From contig CAWJCP010000002.1 of the NCBI GenBank assembly GCA_963841445.1, positions 1,612,001 through 1,676,000 on the forward strand: a DNA stretch of 64,000 bases, given 5' to 3'. The DNA is from Mayfieldus sp963841445. GTDB taxonomy: Bacteria; Actinomycetota; Thermoleophilia; Solirubrobacterales; 70-9. This document shows positions 55,856-64,000 of this stretch, in pieces; within the stretch, counting starts at the first letter, position 1; each line of letters begins with the position of its first letter. Below the pieces are notes generated by a model, which saw nothing but the letters and a program-made list of their open reading frames with translations, made no database searches and was not told the origin of the DNA. The position numbers were made by a program, and so were the translations under genes.

Positions 55856-56397
55856 CTAGAGCAGGCAGATTGCGTAGACGGCCCCTGGTGCTGCACCACC
55901 CGTATCAGTCGAAATCGCGCCTTCCCAACGATCTCCGATTGGAGCCGATCGTCTGAACGAAGCTCTTTGAAGAGTGCTGGTCGGCGATGGAAACGCCGCC
56001 CCCGAGGAGAGTGCTGCCCGAAGGACAAACTGCGACAGCCTTTGGCGAGCTCGTCCAGGCGAAGTCGTTTGCCGTGAGCGTCGGCGTCAACGATCGGCGC
56101 GCTGACCGTCGTCGTGTCGCCCAGCGCAAACGCGCCAACCGAGAAGTGCGCCAGCTTGCGCTCGGTCACCGCATCGTTGGCGAGCTTGCGGGTGGTCACC
56201 GATTGGTTTGCCAGCGCTCGCTTCTTCACCGCACCCGGCGCCAGGGCCCGCGCCGTTACGGAGTGCTTGGCCAGATCACCGCGCTGAACCTTGCCGGTGC
56301 CCGAAAGCGCGCCCGCGGTGCTCGTGAGGGCGACGAACAACGTGACCATGCTGAGCACGAGCGATGGCGACGGGCGCTTAGAGGCAAGCCGCTCCAT
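55856..56397 (-). CDS. Secreted protein with tandem short repeats, paralog A (two apparent frameshifts)
   Basis: About 180 residues from ATG 56397 with GGGAG 6 nt upstream. Signal helix (SLVLSMVTLFVALTSTAGA), then repeats such as KHSVTARALAPGAVKKRALA and NQSVTTRKLANDAVTERKLA. After +1 shifts near 56075 and 55943 it continues with SPKAVAVCPSGSTLLGGGVS and ISTDTGGAAPGAVYAICLL, matching paralog B position by position. This internal homology shows both breaks are off the natural frame. Confidence 0.72.
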
Positions 56398-56472
56398 GGA
56401 ATCTCCCTTCAGCTGAACCCTCCGTGTCACCGAATCTAACCCGCCGGGCGCGTCAACGGTGTGGACCTTCGA

Positions 56473-56880
56473 CTAACCGTCCGCTCCGAGCTTGATCACT
56501 TCGATGTCGGTGTGATCTCGTGCCGCGGCGGCGAGGGAGCGGTCGTACGTCACCAGCGGCTCGCCGAGCTGCTCCGCAAGGGCGGCGAACAGCGCATCCG
56601 CAGCGGTCATGTTCTCGCGAAGCTCCCAGGCCGGGATGCGAAGAGGCATCGATGCGAACAGCGCCAAGGGAACGTCATCCAGGGTCTCGATCGCCTCTCT
56701 GCCGGCGGCGGCTTTGAGGTCATCTCGAAAGACCATCCGCCGTATCGCCGCCAGACACTCGAAGACGACGACGTCGGGGGCCACCGGAGGGGGACGCTCT
56801 CGAAATATGAAGTCGATCCTCTCCGCAGCTTCGGATCGAATCAGGTAGCGAACCACCACCCCGGTGTCGACAACGGTCAC
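56473..56880 (-). CDS. PIN-domain toxin (VapC family)
   Basis: 135 residues. PIN-domain acidic residues are in place: VVDTGVVVRYLI (first Asp), FECLAAIRRM (Glu), MTAADALFAALAEQLGEPLV (third acidic site, TAADAL) and TYDRSLAAAA (fourth). VapC proteins are Mg-dependent RNases that cleave tRNA or rRNA. GTG 56880 overlaps the antitoxin stop (GTGA), as is usual for toxin-antitoxin pairs. Confidence 0.88.
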   Translation of the reverse strand: MTVVDTGVVVRYLIRSEAAERIDFIFRERPPPVAPDVVVFECLAAIRRMVFRDDLKAAAGREAIETLDDVPLALFASMPLRIPAWELRENMTAADALFAALAEQLGEPLVTYDRSLAAAARDHTDIEVIKLGADG

Positions 56881-57110
56881 TCGCCGTGGTCTCTGATCGC
56901 CCGCACGGTGGCTTCGATCGGCTCCGACAGCTCGACTCCCTGACGCGCCTTCAAGCGTGCCTCGAGCTCCTCGGGAGTCGGTCGAGCCGCTGTGGCGATG
57001 AGCATCGAGCGTACATACTCGGAGAGGGAGACCCCGGATGCCGCCGCACGGCCTTTGATCACACGGTGCACGTCTTCGGGAACCTCGCGAATCTGCACCA
57101 GCACTCCCAT
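56877..57110 (-). CDS. Ribbon-helix-helix antitoxin (FitA/VapB-like)
   Basis: 77 residues from ATG 57110; an in-frame ATG at 57140 is possible but lies across the putative operator. VLVQIREVPEDVHRVIKGRA and SGVSLSEYVRSML form the DNA-binding ribbon-helix-helix. The C-terminal half (PEELEARLKARQGVE) would wrap the toxin. A palindrome 6 nt upstream fits autorepression. There is no ribosome site, so the mRNA may be leaderless. Confidence 0.82.
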   Translation of the reverse strand: MGVLVQIREVPEDVHRVIKGRAAASGVSLSEYVRSMLIATAARPTPEELEARLKARQGVELSEPIEATVRAIRDHGE

Positions 57111-57115
57111 ACGCG

Positions 57116-57133
57116 ACGTATTGTCACATACGT
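57116..57133. promoter_or_regulatory. Operator of the toxin-antitoxin pair
   Basis: Inverted repeat ACGTAT/ATACGT with a 6-bp spacer, 5 bp upstream of the antitoxin start and overlapping a possible -10 (GACAAT on the coding strand). This is the expected place for autoregulation by the ribbon-helix-helix antitoxin. Confidence 0.6.
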
Positions 57134-57300
57134 ACCGCATGTAGCTGATTTCTCTCGTTCATCTACAGGCACCGGCTCTTCCAAGTCCAGCGGGCCGACC
57201 ATTTCTCCCCGGCTCGCCAGCAGTGCGGTGCCCGGAAGCTCCGCAGCATCCCTCGCCTCCTCAGCCCCCACCCCGGCGCCGCAACCGGCCCCCACAAAGA

Positions 57301-57326
57301 CCAACCGGGCCCGAAGGCCCGGTTGG
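57301..57326 (-). terminator. Hairpin downstream of the basic protein gene
   Basis: Perfect 11-bp stem CCAACCGGGCC/GGCCCGGTTGG with loop CGAA, about 100 nt past the stop at 57425. The rest of the 314-nt gap between the two reverse-strand genes holds a weaker hairpin near 57389-57407 and the antitoxin operator; no gene was seen in it. Confidence 0.55.
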
Positions 57327-57424
57327 CGAGGGAGGAGAGGTTGCTTCACTGCCGACGAGGGTGGTGTCGGCAGCTCTCTCCGGGTCTGGCCGCCTCTCCT
57401 GCGGCCGGCCCCCGGGCTAAGCGG

Positions 57425-58012
57425 TTAGACGAGCGAGCTCACGAGCTCCTGCGCCCGCGAGGACTGATCCTCGACCGTCTTCTGAAGGTCGGTCTGGACC
57501 TTCTCGGCCTGACGCGTAGCCTTGCGCAGCTGCGTCTCGGCCTGGCGGCGGTTGCGCCGCAGGGTCGTCTCGACCTTGCGCCGGTTCTGGCGCACAGTGG
57601 TCCCGGCCCGGCGGCGGCGCTTGCGCGCCTCGCGCTCGACCCGACGGACCTCGCGCTCGAGGCGGCCGCGCGTCCGCTTGGCCTGCGTGGTGGCCTTGCG
57701 GCGGGCGGTTGCGCCGCGGCGCTCGGTGCGGTTGACCGTCCTGGTCAGCTGCGTGCGGTAGCTGCGCAGCTCACGCTCGGCGGTGCCGCGCTTGGTCCAA
57801 GGCTCGATCAGCTCCTGGACGCGGTCGGTCACTCTTAGGACAACGCCAACAGGAACGTCTACGGCTGTCTCGACGACGCGCTGCACCTGGCTCTTGGAAG
57901 CGGTGGCGCTCGTCTTCGCGGTGGTCTTCGTCTTGCGCGCGGTGCTGCGGGCCTGCCCCTTGGCGGTGCTGGTCCGGCGCTGCGCGGTTCTCTTGGTCTG
58001 AGTGGTGGCCAT
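57425..58012 (-). CDS. Highly basic Arg/Thr/Ala-rich protein, possibly nucleoid-associated
   Basis: 195 residues, very rich in Arg, Lys, Thr and Ala. The N-terminal 40 residues are low-complexity basic (AQRRTSTAKGQARSTARKTK). A more ordered part follows (VQRVVETAVDVPVGVVLRVT), then about 100 residues of helix with heptad-like spacing (RLEREVRRVEREARKRRRRA, RRQAETQLRKATRQAEKVQT). This resembles histone H1-like or phasin/apolipoprotein-like helical proteins. DNA or polyphosphate binding is inferred from charge only. An AGGAGG lies about 13 nt before ATG 58012. Confidence 0.65.
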   Translation of the reverse strand: MATTQTKRTAQRRTSTAKGQARSTARKTKTTAKTSATASKSQVQRVVETAVDVPVGVVLRVTDRVQELIEPWTKRGTAERELRSYRTQLTRTVNRTERRGATARRKATTQAKRTRGRLEREVRRVEREARKRRRRAGTTVRQNRRKVETTLRRNRRQAETQLRKATRQAEKVQTDLQKTVEDQSSRAQELVSSLV

Positions 58013-58103
58013 TTTGTTGCGGAACCCTCCTCGGGGTTATCTCTTACCTGTCTTTTTACCCGATCTACTTATTTCTAAGCTTGTTCGAGCATAACAACTT
58101 ATA

Positions 58104-58117
58104 CGAACATGTGTTTG
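58104..58117. promoter_or_regulatory. LexA-box-like sequence
   Basis: CGAACATGTGTTTG resembles the actinobacterial SOS box (CGAAC-N4-GTTCG, with GTTT variants known in mycobacteria). It lies in an AT-rich patch between the divergent basic protein and AAA ATPase genes. Confidence 0.4.
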
Positions 58118-58204
58118 TAAACCGTGCCGCGCACGGCGTTACATCGCGCGTAATCCGCGTCTGGCGCCGTTCAAGGCCGGAGTGGCCGGTGCCGAAACAA
58201 CCGA

Positions 58205-59758
58205 GTGACCGAGCCCGTCGCCGCAGCGTCGATGCCACCGCCCGCGCCCGCCCCAGAAGGGGCCGCGGAACCGAGCAGCGTGCACGAGCTCAAGACGCTA
58301 GTCCTCTCCCGCCACCCCGCGATCGTCATCGAGACCAGCGAGGAGGAGCGAATCGAAAGCCTGCTCGCGGCGGTGGCGACGGACACCGGCCTGACCCCCT
58401 TCGACTGGACGATCACCCGCGGGCTGGTGCGCCAGGGCGGCGGCCAGGCGATGTACGGAACCGAGGACCCCGCAAAGATGCTCGCGACGATCGCCGAGCT
58501 GGAGGTCGATGGCCTGTTCGTCCTCAAGGATTTTGCCGCCCACCTCTCCGACCCGCCCACATCACGCACATTTCGGGAGCAACTCGAGCGCTTCGCCGCT
58601 CCCGGGCGGCTGTCGACCATCTTCTTGATCGGTGCCTCGGTGCAACTCCCGGCCGAAGTGGATCCGCAGGTCGTTCGCTACGACCTCTGCCTCCCGAGCC
58701 GCGCTGAGTACGCGGCGACGATCGCCGTAGTCGTCGAGTCACTGCAGACCAGCCGCAGGGCAGACGTGTCGCTGGCGCCGGCCGACTATGACACCTTTGC
58801 GGCGGCGCTCAGTGGCCTGACGCTGAACCAGGCGCGCCAGGCTCTGGCCCAGGTGGCGATCGAAGACGGCCGTCTCACCACCGACGACCTCAAGAGGATC
58901 GTCGACCTTAAGGCGAAGGCGCTTCGCAACGAGAGCCTGCTCGAGTACTTCCCTGCCGCTGACAACTCCTTTGAGTTGGGCGGCTTCGCAAACCTCCAGC
59001 GCTGGCTGGAGCGCGAACGGGTGGCCTTCAGCCCGGAGGCAGCAAAGCTCAATGTTCCCGCTCCCAAGGGCGTCCTGCTCGTCGGTGTGCAGGGCTGCGG
59101 GAAGTCGCTCGCGGCCAAGACAATTGCTCGGCAGTGGCAGCTGCCGCTGCTGAAGCTCGACGCGGGCAGGCTCTACGACAAGTTCGTCGGCGAGTCGGAG
59201 AAGAACCTCCGCCGCACACTGGAAGCCGCCGAGTCGATGGCACCCGCAGTCCTCTGGATCGACGAGATCGAGAAGGGGATCACGCCAGGCGGCTCAAGCG
59301 ATGGTGATAGCGGCCTCAGCCAGCGCCTCTTCGGCACCTTTCTCACCTGGCTTCAGGAAAAGCGAACCGACGTCTTCGTCGTCGCCACCGCGAACGATCT
59401 CTCAGCACTGCCACCGGAGCTCCTTCGCAAGGGGCGCTTCGACGAGATCTTCTTCGTCGACCTCCCCGATGCCGCCGAACGTGAGGCGATTCTCGCGATC
59501 CATATACGGCTGCGACAGCAGGACCCGGTCAACTTCGACCTTGCCGCGATATCCGCAGCCGCCGACGGCTTCAGCGGCGCCGAGCTGGAGCAGGTGGTGA
59601 TCTCCTCGGTCCTGCGATCGCTGCACGAGAAGACAGGGCTCGACACAGCGGTGATGCTCGATGAGGTGGCGGCCACGGTGCCGCTTTCACGCTCTCGCCG
59701 CGAGGACGTCGAACGGTTGCGTGCTTTCGCGCGCGAACGCTTCGTACCGGTTCGCTGA
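58205..59758 (+). CDS. AAA ATPase of the Ycf46 type
   Basis: 517 residues. The N-terminal half (SVHELKTLVLSRHPAIVIET, GLFVLKDFAAHLSDPPTSRT) is typical of Ycf46-like proteins; the C-terminal half is a classical AAA domain with Walker A GVQGCGKS, Walker B VLWIDEIEKG, the VVATANDLSALPPELLRKGR arginine-finger region and sensor 2 (DGFSGAELEQVV). Ycf46 proteins are widespread and poorly understood; in cyanobacteria a link to CO2 use has been proposed. GTG 58205 is the start; the ribosome site is weak. Confidence 0.87.
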   Translation: MTEPVAAASMPPPAPAPEGAAEPSSVHELKTLVLSRHPAIVIETSEEERIESLLAAVATDTGLTPFDWTITRGLVRQGGGQAMYGTEDPAKMLATIAELEVDGLFVLKDFAAHLSDPPTSRTFREQLERFAAPGRLSTIFLIGASVQLPAEVDPQVVRYDLCLPSRAEYAATIAVVVESLQTSRRADVSLAPADYDTFAAALSGLTLNQARQALAQVAIEDGRLTTDDLKRIVDLKAKALRNESLLEYFPAADNSFELGGFANLQRWLERERVAFSPEAAKLNVPAPKGVLLVGVQGCGKSLAAKTIARQWQLPLLKLDAGRLYDKFVGESEKNLRRTLEAAESMAPAVLWIDEIEKGITPGGSSDGDSGLSQRLFGTFLTWLQEKRTDVFVVATANDLSALPPELLRKGRFDEIFFVDLPDAAEREAILAIHIRLRQQDPVNFDLAAISAAADGFSGAELEQVVISSVLRSLHEKTGLDTAVMLDEVAATVPLSRSRREDVERLRAFARERFVPVR

Positions 59759-59935
59759 CTACTCGCTAAGCAGCGACTCTGGGCAGAGCCTCGCGCCGGC
59801 CAGCTCGGGAAGCATGCGGCGCTGGCCTCGCTCCAGGACGACCGCGCCGTCGCCTGCCGCGCGGTAGCGCTCGCGTTGAGCGCTCAACCCTTGCTCGTCG
59901 AGCCCGCAGCCGGAAGCGAGTGGAAGCCCCATGAG
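59759..59935 (-). CDS. Small hypothetical protein, possibly truncated
   Basis: 58 residues from ATG 59935: CGLDEQGLSAQRERYRAAGD and GAVVLERGQRRMLPELAG. The LDEQGLxAQRxRY pattern recalls short actinobacterial proteins that continue into a Cys-containing C-terminus, which is missing here, so this may be a shortened or frameshifted copy. It follows the zincin gene by 20 nt on the same strand. Confidence 0.4.
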   Translation of the reverse strand, partial: LMGLPLASGCGLDEQGLSAQRERYRAAGDGAVVLERGQRRMLPELAGARLCPESLLSE

Positions 59936-59955
59936 TCCAGTTTGGCAGCAGCTAC

Positions 59956-61026
59956 CTAGGCGACACGGGCGAGCCAGCGTCCGGGCCGCTCGAGCTCCGA
60001 TGGCCGCGGCAGCGCCGCCGGCTCGGACCAGACCTTGTTGAGCGTTTCGATCCCGCGCCGCCGCGCGACTTCGTCGCAGAACTCCTTGCCGAGCTTGTAC
60101 TGGCGCAGCTTCAAATCGAGGCCGAGCAGGCGACCCAGCAGCGCTTCGATCAGACCGCGCTGCTCGCGACCGCGCTCCATCCGCCCGCGCAACTCCGCGA
60201 ACGACCCGTCGAGGTCGGCGATCACGGCGTCCATCACGTGCTCCGAGTAGCCCTCGACGATCGTCATCGCCGCCTGCAGGTTGTGCAGCAGGCGCACCCG
60301 GCGGCGACCGATGAACGGCGAGCGCCACTTGCCGTTGCGAAGCGCGGCGAGGAGCCGGCGCGGGTCGGGGCTGAGCAGGCGCCGCGCGGCGCGGGCCAGC
60401 TCCGAGCTGCTGACCGATGCGAAGGCGCCGCTCAGTATCTCCTCCGCGTGGCCGCCGATGTGGTCGCGAAGCCAGGGCACGGCGCCGAACTGAACCACGT
60501 GGGTGGCCTCATGAAGGGCGACCCAGCGCAGGAACGGGGCCCGTTCGGCGCCGAGGCGGCGCTGGGCCTCGGCGAGGTTGGGGGCGACGAAGAGAAGCCG
60601 CGCCGGGCGCGCCGGGCCGATCAGCGCGACGTCGTACTGGCCCAGCACCCGCTGCGCCAGGAAGGCGCTGACCAGCCCCAGCTCGACTCCAGCGGCGGCG
60701 CCGGCCGCCGCCCGCAGGCCCGAGCCGAGCGGGCCGGGAAGGTCGAGCGAGGAGGCGAGGTTTTGCTCCATCGCGCCCGACATCGCACGCAGGGACGAGA
60801 TATTGGCGCCGATCCACTCGCGCCTGTCGACGACCTCCGCCGCGGGCAGCCGCCCCCTCGTTTCCAGGCCGGTGTAGTCGCGCACCACGCCGACGCTGCC
60901 GCGGGCAGCGCGGCGGAGGTCGCTCTGACGCACCGAGCGCTTGCCGGTCCCGTTGCCGGCCAGGGTTCGCGCGACCCGCTCGGCGAGACCCCAGTCGATC
61001 ACCTGGCTCGGTTTGGCGGAGCTCAC
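59956..61026 (-). CDS. Zinc-dependent metalloprotease-like protein (zincin, F420-associated family)
   Basis: 356 residues from GTG 61026, which overlaps the upstream stop (GTGA). WVALHEATHVVQFGAVPWL carries the HExxH zinc motif. The N-terminal VIDWGLAERVARTLAG and the segments NLASSLDLPGPLGS and IVEGYSEHVMDAVI match a family often annotated as coenzyme F420 biosynthesis-associated or zincin_2 protein. Proteolytic activity is not established for this family. Co-transcribed with the inositol-monophosphatase family gene. Confidence 0.82.
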   Translation of the reverse strand: MSSAKPSQVIDWGLAERVARTLAGNGTGKRSVRQSDLRRAARGSVGVVRDYTGLETRGRLPAAEVVDRREWIGANISSLRAMSGAMEQNLASSLDLPGPLGSGLRAAAGAAAGVELGLVSAFLAQRVLGQYDVALIGPARPARLLFVAPNLAEAQRRLGAERAPFLRWVALHEATHVVQFGAVPWLRDHIGGHAEEILSGAFASVSSSELARAARRLLSPDPRRLLAALRNGKWRSPFIGRRRVRLLHNLQAAMTIVEGYSEHVMDAVIADLDGSFAELRGRMERGREQRGLIEALLGRLLGLDLKLRQYKLGKEFCDEVARRRGIETLNKVWSEPAALPRPSELERPGRWLARVA

Positions 61027-61904
61027 TCGGGGACCTGGCGTTGCGTGTCGAGCAGGACCTCGAGACCGTCCGCCGCGCACGCGGCCGCGACCGGATAGCG
61101 CTCCTGCAGCCCGAGGCCGGCGTCGGCGAGCTCGCGATGGCCGAAGGCGACGACGGCCCCCGCCTCGCGGCAGATCAGCTGCGCGGCGGCGACGTCAACC
61201 GAGCGCGCCGGGCGCAGGCCGAGCATCCCGTCGAAGCGCGCCGCGGCTACATAGGCCATCGTGATCGCGAGCGATCCCACGACACGCAGCCGGTAGGCGT
61301 CGTCGGCGAGCGCCTCGACGACCGGGGCCATCAGCGCCGGCTTCGCGGCTTCGACGCCGACCACTTCGAGCTGCCGGTCGCTGGGCGACGGCTCGGCGCG
61401 CAGCGGCTCGCCGTCGAGCGTCGCGCCGTCGCCGCGGGTCGCGACGAACTCCTCGCCGGCGCCGAAGTCATAGACGTAGCCGAAGTCCACGGCCGCCATC
61501 GAGTCGGCGGAGGCGACGGCGACCGAGAGGCTGTGCGACGGAATCGTGCGGCGCACGTTGAGGGAGCCGTCGATCGGGTCGATCACCACCCGCGCGGGCG
61601 CACCGGAGGCGCCGAAGGAAACCTCGCCGCGCTCCTCCGAGACGGCGGTGAACGCGGCGCCCGCGGCGGCGAGCCGCTCGAGCTCGGCGAAGACAACGTC
61701 CTCGCAGCGGCGGTCGAGGACGAGCGACCAGTCGCCGCCCTCGCCGCGGCCCTCGTACTCGGTGCGCGCGGCACTTCCCCGCACCGCCTCGAAGAGCTGG
61801 CGCTGGGCGGCGACGATGCGGCGGCAGATCGCCGGCCAATCGACGTCGATCGATGCGGCGCCGGAAGCCGGCGGCGCCTCCGGGCCGCGCTGAGACATGG
61901 CCAC
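61023..61904 (-). CDS. Inositol monophosphatase family protein
   Basis: 293 residues. Metal-site motifs: AVSEERGEV (first acidic pair), VVIDPIDGSLNVRRTIP (the DPxDG motif, with S for the usual T) and SVDVAAAQLICREAGAVV (C-terminal Asp). The family includes inositol, fructose-1,6-bisphosphate and 3'-phosphoadenosine 5'-phosphate phosphatases. The Ser substitution and a short N-terminus suggest a divergent member; substrate uncertain. Its start is 65 nt from the divergent helicase gene. Confidence 0.85.
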   Translation of the reverse strand: MAMSQRGPEAPPASGAASIDVDWPAICRRIVAAQRQLFEAVRGSAARTEYEGRGEGGDWSLVLDRRCEDVVFAELERLAAAGAAFTAVSEERGEVSFGASGAPARVVIDPIDGSLNVRRTIPSHSLSVAVASADSMAAVDFGYVYDFGAGEEFVATRGDGATLDGEPLRAEPSPSDRQLEVVGVEAAKPALMAPVVEALADDAYRLRVVGSLAITMAYVAAARFDGMLGLRPARSVDVAAAQLICREAGAVVAFGHRELADAGLGLQERYPVAAACAADGLEVLLDTQRQVPE

Positions 61905-61969
61905 CCATGCTAGATGAGCGTTTCGCTGCGCCTCGATCGTCCGCTTCGGGTCGCTAGCTTGTTGGGTCG

Positions 61970-64000
61970 ATGCCCGAGCGCAAGCAAGAGGACGCCGATC
62001 GGGTCGGCGGGGGGATCGAGCTGAGCGAGGCGCAGGAGCGCACGATCCTGCACGAAGACGGTCCGCTGCTCGTCCTCGGCGCCGCCGGGAGCGGCAAGAC
62101 CGAGGCGCTGGCGCGCCGGCTCGCCTGGCTTGCCGGTGAGGGAACCGGGCCCGAGCGGGTGCTTGTCGTCGCTTCCTCGCGGGCGACCGCGCAACGGCTG
62201 CGTGCCCGCGCCGAGGAGCTGATCGAGCAGCCCTTCGAGGAGCTCTGGATCGGCACCTGGGAGTCGATCGCCGAGCGACTGTTGCGCGACCACGCCGCCG
62301 CCGCCGGCATTGACCCCTTCTTCGAGACGGTCGGGCCGGCCGAGCGCCTGGCGATGCTGCTCGAGCGCATTGACGAGCTGCCGCTGCGCCATCACGAGAT
62401 CCGCGGCAACCCGGCGGGGCTGCTCGCGAGGCTGCTGCGCCGCATCGACGCCCTGAAGGCCGCGGCGGTGAGCGCCGAGGCGCTTGCCGCGTGGGCCGCG
62501 GAATGCAACCGCGATGCCGACGACGAAGCCGCTCGCGAAGCGGCCCGGCGCGAGCGCGAGTTCGCCGCCCTTTACGCCGAGCACGACCTCGTCCTGCGTG
62601 CCGCCGACAGCCTTGACTCCGGCGACGTCGTGCTCGCCCTCGGCCGCCTGCTCGCCGAGCGCGCCGACGTGCGGCGCGAGATCGCCGAGCGCTTCCGCCA
62701 TCTGATCGTCGACGAGCTCGAGGACGCGACCCTGGCCTGCTGGGCGGTCCTCTCCGAGCTCGGCTCCGACACCGCGAACATGGTCTGCGCGCTCGACGAC
62801 GACGCGGCGCTCAGCGGTCCGGGCCCGCGCGCGGCGAGCTGGTTTCGCGACCTTTATCCGAACGCCGACGTCATCGCCTACGAGCGCGGCTTCCGCGGCG
62901 GGCAGGACGTCGCCGACGCCTCCCTCGCGGTGCTCGCCGCGATTCCGGACCGGCTCGAGAAGCCCAACGCCGCCTCGGAGTCGGCGCTGCCGGTGCGCTT
63001 CTGGCGCTCGCGAAACGAGCGTGCCCAGGCACAGGCGGTGGCGCGCGAGGTCGAGCACGTGCTCGCCGGCGGCGTCGACCCCGAGCAGGTCTGCGTCGTC
63101 GTCGAGAGCCCGAGCCGCCACGGCAGCGCGGTGGCGGCGGCGATGGAGGAGCGCAGCATCCCCTTCCGGCTCGCCGGTCCGGCGGCGCTCTTCCGCAGCC
63201 CCGAGGTCCGCGACGCGATCGCCTGGCTGCGAATGCTCGCCGACCCCGACGACTCGGCCGCCGCGGCGCGGGCGCTGACCCGCCCGCCGGTGGAGCTTCG
63301 CTCGGTCGACCTGGCGCGGCTGACGACGATCTCGCGGCGCCGCAAGCTCGACATGGCCTCCGCCGCCGAGGCGGCGCTGGAGAGCCCGCAGATCCCCCAG
63401 GACGCTCGGGAGCGGATCCAGAGCTTCCTGAGGCTCTACCGCGCCGCTTCATCGGTGATGGAGGAGCGCCGCGCCGACGTCTTCGTGCGCCGCCTTGTCG
63501 AGCGGATCGGCCTGCGCAAGCAGCGGCTCTTCGCCGCCCAGCCGGAGACCGCGGAGCGGCTGCTCAACCTCTCGCGGCTGGCCGAGCTGGCCTCCGCATG
63601 GACCCGCCGCGAGCCGCAGGGATCGACGCGCGAGTTCGTTCGCTATCTGAGCGCGGTCGCCGACGCCGGGGTCGAGGTCGCCGGCGATGAGGGCGAGACC
63701 CCCCATGCCGGCGCCGTGCGGGTGGTCGCGCTCGACGACGTCAAGGGGATGGAGTTCGAGCACGTCTATCTGCTCGGTCTCGACCGGGCCACGATGCCGG
63801 GCGCCGCACCGGCCGGAGCGCCCCCGGTGCCGGCGCAGCTGCTCGGCACGGCGGGACAGGAACCGGGGCCGGAAGCCTGGCTGACGCAGCGGCGGCGGGC
63901 GCTCTATGTGGCGATGACCCGCGCCCGCGCCAGCCTGGTGCTCTCCTGGGTCGAGGTCGGGCGCAGCGGGGCAAAGCGACCCTCGCCCTTCTACGAGGAG
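61970..64000 (+). CDS. UvrD/Rep-like superfamily I helicase, N-terminal part (runs off window)
   Basis: 677 codons open to the right edge, from ATG 61970. Walker A VLGAAGSGKTEAL follows LSEAQERTIL (Q motif). The Walker B region reads LIVDELEDATL, where typical UvrD has VDEFQDT. Motif V and VI equivalents are VVALDDVKGMEFEHVYLLGL and RALYVAMTRARASLVLSW. The region of motif III (CALDDDAALSG) lacks the usual GDxxQ. The layout suits actinobacterial UvrD/AddB-like recombination helicases, which may carry a C-terminal nuclease; that part is outside the window. Confidence 0.85.
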   Translation, partial: MPERKQEDADRVGGGIELSEAQERTILHEDGPLLVLGAAGSGKTEALARRLAWLAGEGTGPERVLVVASSRATAQRLRARAEELIEQPFEELWIGTWESIAERLLRDHAAAAGIDPFFETVGPAERLAMLLERIDELPLRHHEIRGNPAGLLARLLRRIDALKAAAVSAEALAAWAAECNRDADDEAAREAARREREFAALYAEHDLVLRAADSLDSGDVVLALGRLLAERADVRREIAERFRHLIVDELEDATLACWAVLSELGSDTANMVCALDDDAALSGPGPRAASWFRDLYPNADVIAYERGFRGGQDVADASLAVLAAIPDRLEKPNAASESALPVRFWRSRNERAQAQAVAREVEHVLAGGVDPEQVCVVVESPSRHGSAVAAAMEERSIPFRLAGPAALFRSPEVRDAIAWLRMLADPDDSAAAARALTRPPVELRSVDLARLTTISRRRKLDMASAAEAALESPQIPQDARERIQSFLRLYRAASSVMEERRADVFVRRLVERIGLRKQRLFAAQPETAERLLNLSRLAELASAWTRREPQGSTREFVRYLSAVADAGVEVAGDEGETPHAGAVRVVALDDVKGMEFEHVYLLGLDRATMPGAAPAGAPPVPAQLLGTAGQEPGPEAWLTQRRRALYVAMTRARASLVLSWVEVGRSGAKRPSPFYEE

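Noticed and set aside
17068..57326. GC-rich perfect hairpins as attachment sites or origin elements
   Set aside because: Each lies just after a gene on the matching strand, so termination explains them; no integrase, replication protein or DnaA-box cluster is nearby.
1..64000. CRISPR arrays, insertion sequences, prophage genes, rRNA or tRNA genes
   Set aside because: No regularly spaced repeats, transposase or integrase motifs, or recognisable RNA gene sequences were seen.

Overview
The window is GC-rich and compact, with many GTG and TTG starts and frequent 4-base GTGA stop/start overlaps. Several gene types point to a high-GC actinobacterium of the Thermoleophilia/Solirubrobacterales kind: a sigma factor fused to its own zinc-finger anti-sigma domain, an acyl-CoA carboxylase epsilon-like subunit, a zincin of the F420-associated family, secreted proteins with Lys-rich C-terminal modules, and a zinc-ribbon/cyclase/ATPase giant. 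This placement is inferred from protein families only; no rRNA or tRNA gene was seen.

Layout. 1-7.5 kb: four sulfatase-superfamily genes (two secreted, two membrane-bound, one cut by the window edge), a NoeA-like methyltransferase and a 72-aa membrane protein. 7.6-12.6 kb: biotin-dependent carboxylase alpha subunit, a PHP phosphoesterase, and a divergent MFS exporter/TetR pair with two palindromic operators. 12.6-16.9 kb: a complete sulfate assimilation operon (sulfite reductase, cysH, sat, cysC). 17-24.3 kb: VWA protein, rhodanese, dodecin, AccE-like subunit, ornithine cyclodeaminase family enzyme, cyclase/ATPase regulator, VOC protein. 24.3-27.6 kb: propionyl-CoA carboxylase beta and methylmalonyl-CoA mutase large subunit. 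27.6-44.8 kb: a large surface-glycan locus with at least four glycosyltransferases, three methyltransferases, an epimerase, a GT-C-like membrane protein, and a full gene set for GDP-D-glycero-alpha-D-manno-heptose (gmhA, hddA, gmhB, hddC) with a transaldolase that can supply sedoheptulose 7-phosphate. 44.8-48.9 kb: membrane and secreted proteins including a tandem duplication. 49-52 kb: polyprenyl sugar-phosphate transferase and UDP-xylose synthase type decarboxylase. 52.4-56.4 kb: the sigma/anti-sigma fusion coupled to a secreted protein, and two secreted repeat proteins. 56.4-64 kb: VapBC-type toxin-antitoxin pair, a basic protein, a Ycf46-like AAA ATPase, a zincin, an inositol-monophosphatase family enzyme and the start of a UvrD-like helicase.

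How the parts connect. The propionate genes (biotin carboxylase, carboxyltransferase, mutase, possibly AccE) form one pathway spread over 18 kb. The heptose genes, glycosyltransferases, sugar-phosphate transferase and UDP-xylose synthase together look like the machinery for a heptose-containing cell-surface polymer; gmhB and hddA share a promoter-like upstream element.

A caution on quality. About fifty apparent frameshifts interrupt otherwise intact reading frames. They cluster in the glycan genes, are almost all +1, and are absent from many long genes. I treat them as probable sequence errors and annotate each affected gene as one CDS.
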